64,000 nucleotides of DNA, from assembly GCF_004362715.1 (NCBI RefSeq), contig NZ_SNYC01000009.1, forward strand, positions 1-64,000, given 5' to 3'. Shown here in pieces: positions 63,243-64,000 of the stretch; within the stretch, counting starts at the first letter, position 1, and each line of letters begins with the position of its first letter. The DNA is from Pedobacter metabolipauper (GTDB taxonomy: Bacteria > Bacteroidota > Bacteroidia > Sphingobacteriales > Sphingobacteriaceae). The notes below the pieces were generated by a model. It saw nothing but the letters and a program-made list of their open reading frames with translations. It did no database searches and was not told the origin of the DNA. Position numbers and translations under genes: made by a program.

Positions 63243-63250
63243 TAGATTTG
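63243..63250 (+). promoter_or_regulatory. -7 element TAGATTTG of the dioxygenase gene
   Basis: Perfect TAnnTTTG match 24 bp before the ATG at 63274. The TTTG at 63225-63228 could serve as -33 but the spacer (14 bp) is shorter than usual. Confidence 0.45.
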
Positions 63251-63273
63251 TGGTGTTATTAAAAAATTGAATT

Positions 63274-64000
63274 ATGAAAACTGAAATTTTAGGCCTGCAC
63301 CACATTACTGCAATTGCAGGGAACGCAAAAAAAAACCATGATTTTTATACCCGCATATTGGGTTTAAGGCTGATTAAAAAAACAGTGAATTTTGATGATC
63401 CGCATACCTATCATTTTTATTATGGTGATGAACAGGGTACGCCGGGAAGTATCTTAACCTTTTTTCCATGGGAAGGAATTACCGCCGGAAGAAGGGGCAC
63501 CAGGCAAGTTACAGAAATTGGATACAGTGTTCCTAAAGGGAGCCTTGCTTTCTGGCAGCAGCGCTTTGAAGATAATAACGTTACCTATAATAAACCGGCA
63601 GAGAAATTCGGAGAACGCTATTTAACGTTTCTTGATCCTGATGGATTAAAATTTGAACTAACCGAGGTTAGTACTCCGGATCAAAGGGCCCAATGGACTA
63701 CTTCAGAGATCAACACTGATCATGCGGTACATGGTTTTCATCATGTAACCATAACTACCAATAAAATGGAGGGTACTGCTGCTGTGTTGACTTCTATATT
63801 TGGATATAAACCAGACAAAACAGAAGTTAACCGCTCCCGTTTTGTGACTGATACTGTTGAATATGCGGCCATTGTTGATCTTGTTGAAGCACCTGGTGAA
63901 GCGATAGGTCATGTTGCAGCAGGATCTGTACACCACGTTGCTTTCCGGGTAAAAGATGAAGAGACCTTAATGTACTTCAGAGATAAAGTGGTGGAAATGG
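63274..64000 (+). CDS. VOC-family ring-cleaving dioxygenase (3' end outside window)
   Basis: 242 codons are visible from the ATG at 63274, and the frame is still open at 64000. Two vicinal-oxygen-chelate modules: the first (1 to about 135) starts GLHHITAIAG with metal-ligand His9 and has FYTRILGLRLIKKTVNFDD and FLDPDGLKFELTE (in parts); the second begins HGFHHVTITT at about residue 152, with HHVAFRV near 222. This is the PcpA/LinE/MhqO-like family (hydroquinone-type ring-cleaving dioxygenases), about 310 residues in full. MhqO-type proteins respond to quinone stress in other bacteria. The divergent neighbour is the BamA-like gene. Confidence 0.85.
   Translation, partial: MKTEILGLHHITAIAGNAKKNHDFYTRILGLRLIKKTVNFDDPHTYHFYYGDEQGTPGSILTFFPWEGITAGRRGTRQVTEIGYSVPKGSLAFWQQRFEDNNVTYNKPAEKFGERYLTFLDPDGLKFELTEVSTPDQRAQWTTSEINTDHAVHGFHHVTITTNKMEGTAAVLTSIFGYKPDKTEVNRSRFVTDTVEYAAIVDLVEAPGEAIGHVAAGSVHHVAFRVKDEETLMYFRDKVVEM

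Overview
This window is from a member of the Bacteroidota, most likely the Sphingobacteriaceae (Pedobacter-like). The evidence is three SusC/SusD pairs, a Bacteroidota-type ECF sigma/FecR pair, lipoprotein signals ending in a CKK- or CSK-like lipobox, TlpA thioredoxins with no Shine-Dalgarno sequence in most leaders, several promoters with the Bacteroidota -7 element TAnnTTTG, and a C-terminal domain typical of type IX secretion cargo. I see no rRNA, tRNA, CRISPR array, transposase or phage gene.

Layout. (1) 1-4161: the 3' part of a giant secreted adhesin-like protein with twelve 88-residue Ig-like repeats, followed by a lone SDR dehydrogenase. (2) 5480-19147, minus strand: an ECF sigma factor, its FecR anti-sigma factor, a SusC with an STN signalling domain, SusD, DUF4843 and PKD-like lipoproteins, two TlpA thioredoxins and a double trypsin-like protease. 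This is a sigma-controlled uptake locus with no glycoside hydrolase, so its cargo is probably not a simple glycan. (3) 19513-20871: DUF4268 and DUF421 genes, the latter behind two tandem 18-bp palindromes. (4) 20897-29264, plus strand: a strong promoter, a 21-codon leader ORF ending in four consecutive Cys codons, then SusC, SusD and two AtsA-like sulfatases. I read this as a sulfur-scavenging operon under cysteine-sensing leader control, and it is the most interesting system here. (5) 29604-36452: SDR, small protein, thioredoxin-reductase-like flavoprotein, an RsbQ-like hydrolase with a hybrid histidine kinase, and a secreted HEIGH metalloprotease. (6) 36528-39928: the ATP-grasp / alpha-E / transglutaminase cluster. 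(7) 40048-58396: a nearly complete beta-mannan utilisation locus. (8) 58677-64000: outer-membrane proteins, a fatty-acid-hydroxylase-like enzyme, a kinase-like/BamA-barrel fusion and a truncated ring-cleaving dioxygenase.

How the mannan genes work together: one minus-strand operon (SusC, SusD, surface glycan-binding protein, GH26, GH5, GH27) captures and cuts galacto/glucomannan. A second (GH26, Na+/sugar symporter, GH130 phosphorylase, AGE epimerase, probably also GH92) imports mannobiose and converts it through mannosyl-glucose to mannose-1-phosphate. An AraC-type regulator lies between them. Both operons carry a nearly identical 15-bp element exactly 22 bp upstream of a -7 box, which is a good candidate for the AraC binding site.
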